NCBI GenBank assembly: GCA_030620095.1
Contig: JAUTXW010003396.1
Span: 518,199-582,198, forward strand
DNA: 64,000 bases
From: Kuschelorhynchus macadamiae
Lineage: Eukaryota > Arthropoda > Insecta > Coleoptera > Curculionidae
Direction of reading: 5' to 3'
The notes under the pieces were generated by a model, which ran no database searches, was not told where the DNA came from, and saw only the letters and a list, made by a program, of their open reading frames with translations. This document shows, in pieces, positions 21,801-35,476 of this stretch. Position numbers and translations under genes: made by a program. Within the stretch, counting starts at the first letter, position 1. Each line of letters begins with the position of its first letter.

Positions 21801-22308
21801 ATAGAAAATTAATCTAGACATAAAATTAACAATAAACCACTTTTTGATCTCAAGCTAAAAAAAATTTTTTTTCACATGTTTAATATTAAATCCAAAACGT
21901 AAGATGCGGATTTGGATGGTAATATTAAGTAAAGTAATATCTATCCGAAGAACTTACCTTTTTAAATTACGAAAATTTGTTTCTTTTGAAATTTCACTTT
22001 TGCAAAATGTAGAAAAAAATAACTAAACAACAAACACTTTATATCACTGTTAAACTCTCGCTAGTTAATCGAATACTAAAAAGAAAAACAAAACATTTAA
22101 AAACTGCCCCATTCTACAGTATATAGAGCTATATAAAACTATATACTGTACACATTATCTATCATTTTTATTGCTTTTCCAAGGAACGCTGCTATAAATA
22201 GTTCTATTGTAATTTCGGCAACTCATGCACAGCAAAAAAAGAAATGACCGGTAATAAATTTCTTATGAATGTTTTATCTTAAAAGCCTAACAAAATGTAA
22301 TTTAATTT
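18897..22308 (-). mobile_element. hAT family 3, copy B, both termini missing
   Basis: Inverted relative to copy A and almost identical to it over 3.4 kb. Identity stops at about 22308, roughly 150 bp before the family's 5' end, and at about 18897 before the 3' end; neither TIR is present. A 53-bp GC-rich block (GGGCGGCCGCC...) found in copies A and C upstream of the palindrome is absent here, with a short direct overlap at the junction. Confidence 0.88.
19039..21544 (-). pseudogene. hAT-3 transposase, copy B (single 8-bp deletion)
   Basis: The most complete member of the family in this window. A frame of 619 codons from the start codon at 21544 covers leader, TTF finger and core through MRSDQSFNT. 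An 8-bp deletion near 19705-19715 relative to copies A and C shifts the frame. The remaining C-terminal portion, including GERSFSKLKIIKNYLRSSM and the terminal ENLDHNKIIDEFAS, stays open to 19039. Apart from this lesion the protein would be about 850 residues. Confidence 0.88.
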
Positions 22309-22309
22309 G

Positions 22310-22745
22310 GCCATTGAGATGGCCAGACATCACACTTGCGCTATCGTAACATTGCCCTATTAATTTATGTTTGATCCAATAGAGAATATAAATTACCCGA
22401 CGCTCTATCGGAGCTAACATTATAAAATCCTAAGAATCTCTCGACTACTGAACCTTCTGAATTAACGTATCTTAAAATTATGGAGCACTGGGAGGTTTGC
22501 GTAATATCAGCGGTGTCATCCACTTGCACAGAAAAAAACTGTGTGTTCATTATGTCATTTTTTACATGATCATTTAAATAATCAGAAATGCATTCAATTA
22601 ATAATTAATTATTTCGTTTTGAATAGTTTTCGAGTCGCCAGTAAAAACATTTTTAATTTTTTTGTGATGATCTTTAAGTTCTTGGCAACTTCTTGATATT
22701 AATAAACCTAAAAGCTTTTTAAAATTCCCCATATTAATCGACTCT
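22310..22745 (-). pseudogene. Fragment of another hAT transposase (hAT-4)
   Basis: Minus-strand pieces MGNFKKLLGLLISRS, NVFTGDSKTIQNEII, then FFSVQVDDTADITQTSQCSI, ILRYVNSEGSVVERFLGFYNV and GQCYDSASVMSGHLNG form the DUF4371 core of a hAT transposase different from families 1-3. Stops and a small gap interrupt it. The C-terminal half is missing where hAT-3B sequence begins. Confidence 0.75.
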
Positions 22746-22769
22746 CGCTGCTTTTAAAAAATTACATCT

Positions 22770-24680
22770 AAACAAAATGGTTTGTTTGCAAATGGTTTTT
22801 TACATTTTCTAGGCTTATGTTTTTGTTAATATATTTATGGTATGTGTGTTTTAAGAGTTGCTTTGGTCTGGTATATACGAGTGATAAGACAAAAGTAGTT
22901 TTTTTTAGATGAACTATGTCAAGAGCGAAAAGCTGCAAATTTGAAATTTTTTTTTATGTATTTAATAAATGGGTTCTTAGGAAAAAAACTAATTTCTCAA
23001 TTAGTTGATATCTGCTTTGTATGATTTTTAATTAATTTTTTTCTTATAATAAGCATTTTTTTCAACATTTTTCTCAATAAATTAAAAATTTTTATTAAAA
23101 AGACTATTCTTTTGATCGTTTTGGCTTCTCCAAGGACGTCTTGCAAAAAGTAAATGCAATTTTGTCTTTCCGAATGTCAATTTTACTTCAGGGGCGTTCA
23201 AATTTTACTGTTATATATCTTTCTTATTTTCTTAAATTGGACTTTGTCTCCTGAATTTTTTTAACATAAAAATTTCTTTCTTTCAAATTACCAATTCTAG
23301 TCACTTTTTAAATAAAGTTATGCCTAATTGAGTATATTTTCATCTTTGTTACCGAGTGTCCAAAACATATATAATTACAGGGTGGGGCACAACTTACATG
23401 TCTGTCTCTAACTACTGAACGATACTTTCTTTTTTAAATGAACCTTCCTTAATTCTCTGAAAATACACTTTTATCCTGAATTTTGCGAATTGCATTTTTA
23501 CTATTCTTTGTATATTGAAAAACAGTAATTAATAACATTTTAAATTCCATGCCAATATTATAACCGTAGGCAGAATAGTTTTTCAACATTTTAATTAACT
23601 CAGTTATGGTAATGCATTTTTTCAAACTTAAAATGTTAGTCTTTTAATTATGTATGTTATTTATCACTAGTTTTTCGATACTGGTTGTATAAAAAATATA
23701 TAAATAACATAAACTTTATACAGCTTGTTGCAAACTCGATGCTCATGCTCATTGAGATCTCGCTCATGCTCATTGAGATCTTACTGTTTTAAGACTGTCG
23801 AAAACAAAAAACAATGCAAATTTTGTCCATTACAAAATAGCATTTTCTAACTTTCTATTCCGACGGTTTGGTCCCAATCACCAATAACATGAATTTAAAC
23901 ATGATACTGAATGTTTTATGGTATATTCTAAACCAATAATTTATTCGATTTGAATAAATGGAACTGAACTAAAAACTGAAGAAAAAACAAAATAAAACAT
24001 AAGCTTATAAATTGTATAAAAGCGTTTGCAAGCAAACCATTTAAATTAAAGATGAATTTTAAGAAATTATGCTTTCCTTACAATTTAGGGTTCTGTAGTT
24101 ATATCTAAATCCAATGGTTTTTTAATAATTGACGTATTTTCAGCAAGTGTAGTTATGCAGTCATTAGGTATAGGCAACCTTTAATTAATTAAAATTAAAT
24201 CTGACTTTTATTGGGGTATTCAAATAAACAATAAAATACAGTGTAATCCAATTAAAAAAGTTTAACTTTATTATGCCACGTATTTTTGACGTACCCTGTA
24301 GACCTGAAAATAACTAAATAAAACAGCTCTATCTGATCTGCATAGATACTGGAAAACGATCAAAAGAATAGTCTTTTTAATAGACTTTTTAATTTAGACA
24401 GAAAAATGCGTAAAATTAATAAAAAAAGAAACAAAAGAGATATCAAAATTTTGAGAAATTAGTTTTTTCCTAAGGAACCATTTACAGAGTACATACATAT
24501 AAAATCAAAATAATTTCAGATTTGCAAATTCTCGCCCTTGACGACGTTCGTGTAAAAAAAACTACTGTTGTCTTATCCCTCGTATATACCAGACCAAAAA
24601 CAACTCTTAAAACACGCATACCACAAAAATATTAACAAAACATAAGCCTACAAAATGTAAAACACTGTTTATAAAGAATT
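22770..24680. repeat. Foldback repeat with about 345-bp imperfect inverted arms
   Basis: Left arm 22770-23115 and right arm 24335-24680 are inverted copies with frequent substitutions. Shared blocks include TTTTAAGAGTTG, GGTCTGGTATATACGAG, AATTTCTCAA and AAAAGACTATTCTTTTGATC. The 1.2-kb interior has no ORF but holds a short tandem GCTCATGCTCATTGAGATCT duplication at about 23745-23785. Probably a non-autonomous foldback or MITE-like element. The outer ends and target duplication are not clear. Confidence 0.7.
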
Positions 24681-24955
24681 CGTTTTGTTTACAAATTATA
24701 GACATTTAAATTAAGGTTAAGTTTTAAAAAATTGCACTTCACTTGTACAATAGTGTATATCGATATATTATAAATAAACAGGAATGCTATTGAAACAAAT
24801 TACACAATAATTTAAAAAAAAAGTATGAAGAACGTTTTTCCGTGGCTAAACCTTTGTTTTCCGGGATTTTGATAGAAACTGGCAAATGGAATTTCAAATT
24901 CCATGACGTTCCAGGTATTGCAGGCTGGCGTGAGGTAATATTTAAACACACTTAC

Positions 24956-25393
24956 CCAGTACAAATTCTGTCCAATCCAATCCACAGCCAAACCTTCCGC
25001 CGTAGATAAGCCAGCGTTCACGACAACTTCGATGTTGCCCAGAGATCCTCCGCCAATCGTGCCCCTATAAATCTTATCGTCGATAACGTCGGTCCAAAAA
25101 ATCATATCGGTCCCGTTGGAATGGTAAAAATCCAACGTGATGGTATTCTTCAGACTGGAAATAAACGACTTCTGGCTGAAAGTGTGCAAATCTACGCCTC
25201 TTAATTCATGGCGGTTGGAAAACGTAACGTAGGGTCTGCCATTGTCCACGCTCTTGCAAGTGAACCCGTCCTCTTGCATCACGTAGCCTTCGAGACAGGT
25301 GCACTTGTATCTCGACCCTCGCGGGATACATTTCTGGGAACACACACCCCAGGCTTCGCAGGGGTGTGTTTCCAAACAATGGGTGCGGTCGGC
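24956..25393 (-). CDS. LRP1: LRP1 exon 7 of window: EGF-like module and start of YWTD propeller
   Basis: Acceptor ATATTTCAG and donor TGG/GTAAGT bound 438 nt in frame 0 at both ends. It encodes the end of one EGF module (ADRTHC), a full EGF module (CEAWGVCSQKCIPRGSRYKC, CTCLEGYVMQEDGFTC), then propeller sequence with SNRHELRGVDL, SLKNTITLDF, FWTDVIDDKIYRG and LSTAEGLAVDWIGQNLYW. The succession FSNRHE-RGVDL followed by WTDVxDDKIYRG and the GLAVDW blade is the signature of the second propeller region of LRP1 rather than of vitellogenin receptors or LRP2. No lesions are visible. The next exon should begin with a VESNLDQIEVA-type sequence. Confidence 0.92.
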
Positions 25394-28300
25394 CTGAAAT
25401 ATTTATATTATTATTATAAATATATATTATTTATACTTTTACAAGTATTAAAGTACGTCCCAAACATATAAGATCTAAAGTTTGCCGTTGTAAGTGGCAA
25501 CTTTTCCTAGAGTTTTTCTCCTTACACAAGGAATCGAGGTATATTTTTTTTCTCCCTCCTAATTGTAGCTAAAGTAAAATTTCTTAAATGTTTATAACTA
25601 TTCCAGTCCTCAGCATAGTTTGTTTATATCTATATTATTCCAAGGCAGACTGTACAGGGTGTTCCAGCGAGGACTGAACAGGGACCTATTTTCGACCTTC
25701 CTTGTATTTTGGAAAAATTCAAAATAGCCAATCGATGTAATTTTTCTTGTAGAATCCAAAAATATCATCGAAAAAATATTTGAACAGAAACAAAAGAGTT
25801 ACGCTATGCATCAGGTGTTTTTTAAATGGAATGTATCGTTTTTTATACGATTTTTGGAAAGAGTGATTTTTTTTATGTCCGTTTTGATTAAAAGATTTGA
25901 TTTTGCGATAGCTGTTTATATTACATTTTAATGTTTTACAAACTAAAATTTTAGCTTCACCTGTTTAAAATATACGATAGGTTGGTATAGGTGATCAAGG
26001 TAAAATGACGTTTGAATGCTTTGTCAATAAAAATTGACATTATTTTAATTATTGTCGAAGTCTTCACCTAAAAAATATATATTTGACTCTGATCGAAATG
26101 AAATACTCTTTGGACGAGAGACTACAGATTGTTATGCTATTTTACAAGTGCCAAGAAAATGCAAGAGAAGCAAGAAGAAGATTTATTGCAAATTTTCATA
26201 GAAATATATCCATCAATACAATTCTAAGGATAAAAAACCTATTTGAGGAAAATAAAACTTTACATTATAGAAAAAGAAATATACAAAGAAGAAGAAATCG
26301 AGACCAGGCCATTATAAATTATTTTCAAGTTAATCCAACCAAATCTATTTCGGATGCAGTTCGGGAAGTTCAAGGAAGTTATCCTTCCACTTCAGCACCT
26401 AACACCGGCACAAAAAGAACTTCGCTTCCAATTTGTTTCTCAAATGGTAATTCGGCAAGAAAACGAAGACCCTGATTTATTCAAAAATATTGTGTGGACC
26501 GACGAAGCTACTTTCACAACATCGGGAGTATTCAACAGACATAATAGTCACCACTGGGCCGTTGAAAATCCAAAAAAGTTCCAGACTATTAAATTTCAAG
26601 GGAGGAATTCTATTCATGTTTGGTGTGGGATAAAAAACAATAAAATTTTGGGACCAATATTTTTTAACGGGACTTTAAATGGGCACAGATATTATGAGTT
26701 TTTAGAAAACGAAATTGAAAATTTTTTGGAAGACTTACCATTGGCAGAATATCAGAATTTACTTTGGCAACATGATGGGGCGCCTCCTCATGCCGTGCAT
26801 AATGTGGTTCAATTTTTAAATCGGCGCCATAACGAATGGATAGAGCGAAATGGAACATATGCTTGGCCGCCCAATAGCCCCGACCTCTCAGTTTTGGATA
26901 CATTTCTTTGGGGCCATTTGAAGAACGTCGTATACAGACAACGAAACGAAAATATTCAAGAGATCATGGGAAAAATTGTCGATGAAATAAACCGCCTTAA
27001 CCAGGAAAATCATATTGTAACAGCAAGTTTAGAAAGACTACAAAGGGGTTATCGATGTTGTTTCGAGAAAAACGGCGGTCACATTGAAAACTTATGTTAT
27101 TAGTAGTTTTATTTTATTATTTAATAAGTATTTTTTATTGAATTTCTTTTTCTATCATGTAAAGTTTTATTTTCCTCAAATAGGTTTTTTATCCTTAGAA
27201 TTGTATTGATGGATATATTTCTATGAAAATTTGCAATAAATCTTCTTCTTGCTTCTCTTCCATTTTCTTGGCACTTGTAAAATAGCATAACAATCTGTAG
27301 TCTCTCGTCCAAAGAGTATTTCATTTCGATCAGAGTCAAATATATATTTTTTAGGTGAAGACTTCGACAATAATTAAAATAATGTCAATTTTTATTGACA
27401 AAGCATTCAAACGTCATTTTACCTTGATCACCTATACCAACCTATCGTATATTTTAAACAGGTGAAGCTAAAATTTTAGTTTGTAAAACATTAAAATGTA
27501 ATATAAACAGCTATCGCAAAATCAAATCTTTTAATCAGAACGGACATAAAAAAAATCACTCTTTCCAAAAATCGTATAAAAAACGATACATTCCATTTAA
27601 AAAACACCTGATGCATAGCGTAACTCTTTTGTGTCTGGTTCAAATATTTTTTCGATGACATTTTTGGATTCTACAAGAAAAAATACATCGATTGGCTATT
27701 TTGAATTTTTCCAAAATACAAGGAAGGTCGAAAATAGGTCCCTGTTCAGTCCTCGCTGGAACACCCTGTACATAGTGTCACGAAAACTATTCAGATTAAA
27801 GTTCCTAAAACAACGACAGCGAATTATTCTAGGGATAACAGGTTCCTTGGCCAGGTTTACATCACAATATATTACTTTATGATCGGAAATATTATCTGCG
27901 GGCATAACACCACATTTTATTATCAGTGTTTGATTGGTAACAAAGATTGCATCAATTAGACTAGCAGATGTGCCTGTTATTCGTGTAGGTTCGTCAATAA
28001 TCTGCTCCTTATTATAATTCTCAAAAACGATGTAAGTGGATCGAGCAAATTTATTAAATTTATATTAAAATCGCTTAGACAAAATATTTCGTCAATAATA
28101 AGAAAAAGATAGCAAAATATTCTGTCAAAGTCGGGTAAAAGTGTGTTAAAGTTCAAGGTAGGTGGTCGGTAAAAATAATAAAGACGTATAGTTTGTTACC
28201 AATTTTAATTTTATAAGCCAAATATTCTAGTTAAGGGTGAATGTTAAAGCCAAAATTAATTTGTTCAGTTGTATAACTAGTTTTTATATAAGCAGCCACG

Positions 28301-31300
28301 CTTCCTCACCTTCCCAAGCGATCCTTCCTAAAAAATAGGTAATCTTGAATTTCAAATAGTCCAGATCCGATCTCTCAGAGAGCCAGGTTTCAGACAATAG
28401 CATCACGTCAAAATTATTAATTTGTACCAATGTAAAACTAATTATAAATACCCAACTATGAGGTTTTTTTTTCTTTAAAAATAGGAAACATGTTTTAAGG
28501 AACATCATTAAAAAGCAAACAAATTTCAATTTTCTCAATAAATATCCTATGGTTTTTTAAAGTTGCACAGCTCATTCATCAGATACCCGATGCACAATAT
28601 TATTAATTTTAATATAAATGTTTCTATTTAGCACCCACACATCTTTTTCAACCATCCGAAGGGCACTAAAAGCATTTATAATTCGTCCTTGCATATTTTG
28701 AACTGTTGTTGATTCTTCAGTATAAACTCTATCTTTGACATATTCCCCACAAAACAAATCAAGAGTGGTCATATCGAGGGATCACGGAGGCCAAAGTATT
28801 GGTCCTGCCCTTCCTATCCACTTTTGATTGAATTGAATATTCAGCCGAGTAGTCACAGCACGTGAATGGTGGGGTGGTGCTTCATTTTGTTAGAAATACA
28901 TATCTCTTATCTTAACGAGAGAAACATCTAAAATTCTAGGTACCTGGCACCATTTAAGGTTCCGTTGAGAAAAAAAGGACCAATGATATTTCCAAAAATC
29001 CCCGCCCAAACATTGATTGCCTCTTTCTGTTGGCTGTGTACTCGAAAACAGTGCGGATTGGTATCTGAGTAGTAATGAAAGTTATGTCTATTTACAAATC
29101 CATTCCGGTAAAAAGTGCAATCATCTGTAAACATTATGCATTTGTACTTAATTGTTGTATCCAAAGACAAAAATTAATTCTTAGTCTTAAATCGATATCA
29201 ATTAGCTCCTGATGTAACTGTATTCGATAAGGATGAAATTTATTTTTCGATATAAATGTTCTTACAGATGTTTGCATAAATTTTATTAAGAACATTTTTT
29301 TCTAAGCTCAATATTTTCAGAGATATCGTACACTTACTAATGTTTATATTATTATACGATATATTATTGATATTGACAAGATCCCCAGGCTCAACAGTCT
29401 ACATCCATGCCTTTCGAGAAATGACCATAAAACAAATTAGCTGTTGGGAAAGGTTCCATAATTGAGGTATTGTTTGAAATTGATTTAATTCGGCCCAGAA
29501 TTACAGTAATCCTAAACATTTTGAATATGAATAAAATCGTTCTTCCTAGACCAACAAAGTCATAAAAACTTACCTGAAGATGTAAATGGGGCGGGCAACT
29601 GCAGACCACACCGTCAGGAGCGTTGTGACAGACATGAGAACAGATAAAACTGTGATCGCACATCTGATCCGAACACCTCATGCCCTCGTCCGAACCATCC
29701 AAACAATCCGGTCGACTGTCACACAGCTGTTGTACTGTGATGCATTTCGTATCGTTATCACATAACCTAAAAAATGTCAAAGAAGTATAACAAGTATAAA
29801 TTACAAACAAAATTGCTTAAATTTGGACATCATGTATACTATAACATATGTATATACTGAAAATTTGTTGTATTTTGTTGTATTATTCGTTCTATTGGTT
29901 CTGTTTAGAGGCACAGATATGAATTCCATCGAGTATTTACAAACTAATAGTTTTAGCTCTTTGGCGTAAGATGACAAGATTATACTTCAAGAACTTGGTC
30001 GACCGACAACACTATAACACATTGAAGTGAGGTGTTCGGGTAGATATAAAATGTACAAGCCCCAGTTCAATGATAGAGTTTATAGTAATACAGGGGCGTA
30101 TATAACAGGGGTTGGGGGTTAAAACCACCCCAGAGCCACTTTTATTTAAGCTAAAATGATAAAAATAGTATAAAATAAGGTCCTTTTTTTTAATTGGAGG
30201 GTAACAACCCCCCCGAGCCAGTTTTATTTACAGCTAAAATAAGTTAGAATCTTTTGGTGTTCATGGTTGTTACCTGTTGTGGATTTCGTCTTACTTGGGG
30301 GGTCGTGTCCAGCGTGATGCTAGGCAGCGCAATTTCAAGTGAGATTCGGGTCACCTGGGGGGTGGTACAAGGATCTCATCTGGGACCAGTTTTATTTTTG
30401 ATTTTTATAAATGACGTAGTTTTAAATTTCAGAGTGTTTGCTATATGCAGATGACCTCAAGTTTCTTTGTGCAGTACAAACACTGGAGGATTGCCTCAAT
30501 ATGCAAGGGATCTGGACAGTCTTGTTTTGTGGTGTAAGGGCAATTATTTAACTCTAAATATTAAATATAAATAACGTAAGGACGTAGCCGATGCATGCAT
30601 CGGACAAGTGGTCCTTCAGAAACGTACTCTACGGAAATGCTAAACACATTCCAAATGGTACGAGTTCGCAGAAAAAAAAAAGATAATATTAAGAGTAAAA
30701 TAAGACTAAAAATATATATATTGTCAAATAATAAAAACAATCAAAACAAAGAATGGTGACACAAGTATCAGACAAAACATATAAAAATAGAGGACAACCA
30801 CATAATCAATCCATTCAACTGCGTTTTTAATTGTATTGAGGTAAGGCTGAACATGTCGTATGCCGAAAAGTGACGATTATAATTATATACTAGTCGGTCA
30901 AAAAATGAATTAAACTCATAATTAGTACGATGACACCTTTCAAAAAACAGCTGTGATTGTCTCGTTTTTCTGATAGGAACCAAAAAGGAGACTGACTGTA
31001 GTAGTATTTCACAGTCAATCCCTCCATTCACTAATTTGTGCAAGAAAATCAGAAGTGCTGTTGATTTAATATCTGCTATTCAAACCCAGGTTGATCAGAG
31101 CAAAAGAGCTGCCATTGTGTCACTTGACTTACGAACGGCATTTGACACTGTCGACCATGCAATCTTACTGCGAAACCTAGAGCTGGGTAGGAATACGTGG
31201 TATCTGTCATGTGTGGTTTTCCAGCTATTTGGAAAATAGAGAACAGTTTGTTGTCGTTAATGATTTTGTCAGCTCAAAACTTCATATAGACTGCGGTGTG

Positions 31301-34067
31301 CCTCAGAGCTCTATCTTGGCCCCTACATTGTTCTTAATATATATCAACTCAATATCCAACTTAAAACTAAAAGGTGAAATAAATAAAACTATATGCAGAC
31401 GACACAGTGCTAGTATATTTTGACAACTCTTCGACTTGTATAAAAGAAAACATTGGGCATGATCTAAACCTTATTGAATAATGGCTTTGTTCACACAAAC
31501 TAACTCTAAATGTAAATAAATCCTCCTATATATTTATTAAGAATCATACAACTGGAAATCAAAACCACATTGTAACTGGAAATAATAGCACATTAAAATT
31601 TTCTAATACTATTAAGTACTTGGGTCTCTACATTGATAAAACTCCTTCTTGGAAAAATCATTTGCTAAAATTAAGAGGTAAACTGCTGGCTCCGGTTGGT
31701 ATTCTAAAAAGACTAAGCTAAAATGTCCCAAATGAATTACTTAGATCGGTCTATTATTCCTTAATGCACTGTCACTTGCAATACCGTACTGCTATGTGGT
31801 ATCCCACTCATAAAAACATTATTCAACCGATCGAGACCCTGCAAAATAGAGCAATAAAAAACCTGTAAAATCTACCAATTAGATATAGTACTATAAGTCT
31901 CTATACAAATTTTAATGTGATGCCTATTGAATCTATATATAAATACCAGGTATCTACTTATATACTTAAGGTTATCAGGAGAAGTCGATTTTCCAATATG
32001 AGGTTCACCTTTCGAGATGATATACGTAATTAAGAAACACGATATTGCCAGGCTATAGATCTGCCAAGAGTCTCATCACTGAAGGGAAAAAATTGTATCT
32101 TATTTAGAGAGAGGTATACAAATATACAATAAAATACCATTGGAAACTAGAGCCTAGAATGTCAAAGCATTTATGTTAAACGCAAAGGAAATCCTTAGTC
32201 CAAAAGTTACTCGAGGGATGGTGTATGGGGTGGTGTTCCCATTGTTTGCTAACTTGTACTTCTTTGTTCTGTCCGTTAAATTAATTGTGTAATATTGGTA
32301 AATGTAATGTCCAGTTTTAAGAGGATGAGTCCGAAGAGAATTGTAAATTCTCTGGATATAAAACAATAAAATTTCTACATCTTCTACATTTAACATAATA
32401 TTAAAATTAGTACTTATTTTATGATTCATTATGTATCAGGTATAAACATAATCAAGCCAAAACAAACTCAAATATTTATAAATTAAATGATAACGGTAGG
32501 CAAAACATAACTGCAAATGCAATTTTCACGCGAAGTTTTATAACGTCAGTAAATTATAAAACGTGAAATATATTGTTAAAAAAAAAATGTATCAATACCT
32601 GTTCGGATATTCACAATTCGACGCCAAAGATCCTTTAGCTTCCGTATTATTTCCAAACATCTCATTGCATTTGTGACCTTCATCAGTACCATCAGCACAA
32701 TCTAAAATAGTAAAATAAATATATATTGTAGGTTCTTAAAATAGCGCTGACCCCTATTGATGTTGTCCCACCTGTCAAATTACATAACATTTTATATCTA
32801 TTTAGCTTATGTATCTTATGACCCCTGTCATACTGTTACCGTCGCTTGGACTATTACGTAAACAATCAGACAAAATTAATTACAGAGTTTACCACAAGTT
32901 TATTGAATAAAAACAAATATATTTCTCGTCATACCTTGTCTATTATCACACATCTGCATAGGCGAAATACATTTGGTATCGTTATCACAGTGTTTATTTG
33001 GGGACACGCAATCGACTTTCTGTTTTATGTCGGTGGTGTTGTGAATCTTCGAAGCGTCACAGTTTATTTCATCTGACCCATCTATGCAGTCTAGATCTGA
33101 GTCACAGACGAACATCTGAAAGAGAAAATGATGAAATGAGTTAGGCTCTACAATATAAAGACTTCTACTGTTATCGACGTATAACTCTTTCTTTCGAAAC
33201 AACGCTAGACGTTCGCACTCCCGTGGAACTTTCTGGTCGCCGTACGACTTATTAGATTAGCCTGTCCAGAGGAAGATTTCGCGATTCCCACGTCCCTTAG
33301 GAATCTCTGTCTCACAGAGAATGGCCCGTTGTGTAGGATGTTTCCCCGTTGATTATAACTTCTAAACACAAAAAACCGATTTGAAAGCTGGATATTACGT
33401 GCTTGTTGGAATCTGGAATTAATCTCTGGCGCACTAACGATTCTTTTTCTTCGGGCTGTTATGCTACACTATCGGTTCATGGCGACACTTGTTTTTCGTC
33501 TATGTCCTCCTACATGCATACAGTCGCTAGAACCAGATGCTGGAAATCGTTGCCACCCGCGGCATATTGCAGAATGTGTGCTATTAAAGAAATATGCCCC
33601 ATTCCTGTATGATACTCCTGCTTGAATCATACCCAGTGCCTGATTTAATCGAGCCTTGCCATTTTCGACAGCGTTTCTAATAATTCGTAACAATATTCTG
33701 TTTGAAAAGACCAAAAGAACATTTTTTTTTTAAATCTCTGTAATTTTAAAACTAAGCCACCGACAAAGATGAACCAAGAATCAAATTGTAGAGAAGATGA
33801 CAAATTTCACAACAGGAAGACTCGATGATCTTCAGTTTATGAGAAATTTTATACATCACATCAGACAAATGAAAAAAAACCTGGCTCACCCTGTAAATCT
33901 CAGTGGACTGTGCTTAGAGGTTAATCGTGGCATTGGATAAACATGTTTTCTCAATTCCGTCTGTCTGTCCGTCAGTCTGTCTGTTCGCGGCATAGCTAAA
34001 AAACTACTTATCCGATTTCTTCAAATTTCAGTCTAAAATTTAGGGCCATGCATGCGAAAAATAGAGG

Positions 34068-34117
<50 letters not shown>

Positions 34118-35427
34118 TGACTTTTACTCCTTCACGGATGGAAAAATGCAATGTGTTTTCATTCCGCGTGTACATCCGTTCACTACGTGTCGCGAATTTA
34201 TTTATGATATACTTCGAGAAAGAAGCTCTTGAGAAAGCAAGTTTAAAACCCAAATTATGGATTGGTTATGTGCATGACATATTCATTATATGGCAACATG
34301 GTCATACAGAGCTCGAAAAATTTCTGACTCACGTAAATTCAATCCACCCCAGAATACAATTTACTCTAGAGTTAGAGGAAAACAACAAACTACCATTTTT
34401 AGATGTTTTGGTCACAAAACTGCATAACGGACATTTCGAATACACCGTGTATAGAAAACCAACACATACAGACAGATATTTAAATGCAAAATCACATCAT
34501 CACCCAGCACAAATTCAAGCTGTGGCAAATACTCTAATATCTAGATCCGTGCGACTAACTGAAACACAGACGACACAAAACGAACTTAAGGTAATATCTA
34601 GTGCTTTAAAGAAAAATGGCTACACAAATCGCACCATAGAGAAAGCTATTAATGCACAGGTTTCCCGAACAATGAACAACAAAAAATATGAACCGGGAAA
34701 GCAACGAGTAGTCTTACCATATGTAAAAGGCACAACGGACAGAATCGGAAGAATTCTGAGGAAGCACAACATACAAACAATACACAAGCCACAAACAACT
34801 ATAGGTAAACTACTCGGAAACCCAAAAGATAAAATCAAACTGGAAAACCACGGAGTGTACAGTATTCCGTGCCAGGACTGTGAAAAGTTGTACGTAGGGC
34901 AAACTAACAGGCGAATATCAGCAAGAGTGGAAGAGCATAAACTCAGCATCAGAAATAAACAAACAACCTCAGCTTTATTCCTACATCATTAGGAAACCGG
35001 CCATAAAATAAATTTCGATGGATGTAGGGAGATTGCCAATATAGAACATTATAAGACCAGAATAATCCGAGAAGCCATAGAAATTGAAAAACAAGGTGAT
35101 TTGAATAAAAGGGACGAATCATTAAAACTACCAACAGTATGGAAGACAATAATCGACAAATCTAAAATCGCAAAAACTCAAGCGCAATTAGCGCAACAAC
35201 AGCACCATCCGCAAAACATAAATAACGACCAACGCCTGCGCAGATATAACCTTCGGCCCCGAGTGGGGGTATAAAAGGAAGCGTCGCAGTCACCAATACT
35301 TCAGTCTCTATTCGGACGCGAGAAAGAAAGCTTCGAAAATTCCAAATGTGATTTTGGCGAAACGTCAGCAAAATTGTTCTTTTCAGAACGACAGTAGTGA
35401 ACGGATGTACACCCGGAATGAAAACAC

Positions 35428-35476
<49 letters not shown>

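Larger units (their letters stand above)
25655..27768 (+). mobile_element. Mariner-like element A with 627-bp TIRs that include the transposase start
   Basis: Flanked by TA (25653-25654 and 27769-27770); ends are CAGGGTGTTCCAGCG and its complement. The inverted repeats run 25655 to about 26281 and 27142 to 27768 with only scattered differences. The transposase start codon (26098) is inside the left repeat, so the right repeat holds an inverted second copy of its first 60-odd codons (27121-27339, minus strand). It is inserted into the non-LTR endonuclease region. Confidence 0.93.

Noticed and set aside
32320..32360. GGATGAGTCCGAAGAG resembling part of a hammerhead core
   Set aside because: CTGA is missing, there is no GAAA at the right place and no pairing stems.
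33403..33714. Overlapping open frames on both strands in a GC-richer patch
   Set aside because: No family recognised and no supporting signals; recorded only as unassigned sequence.
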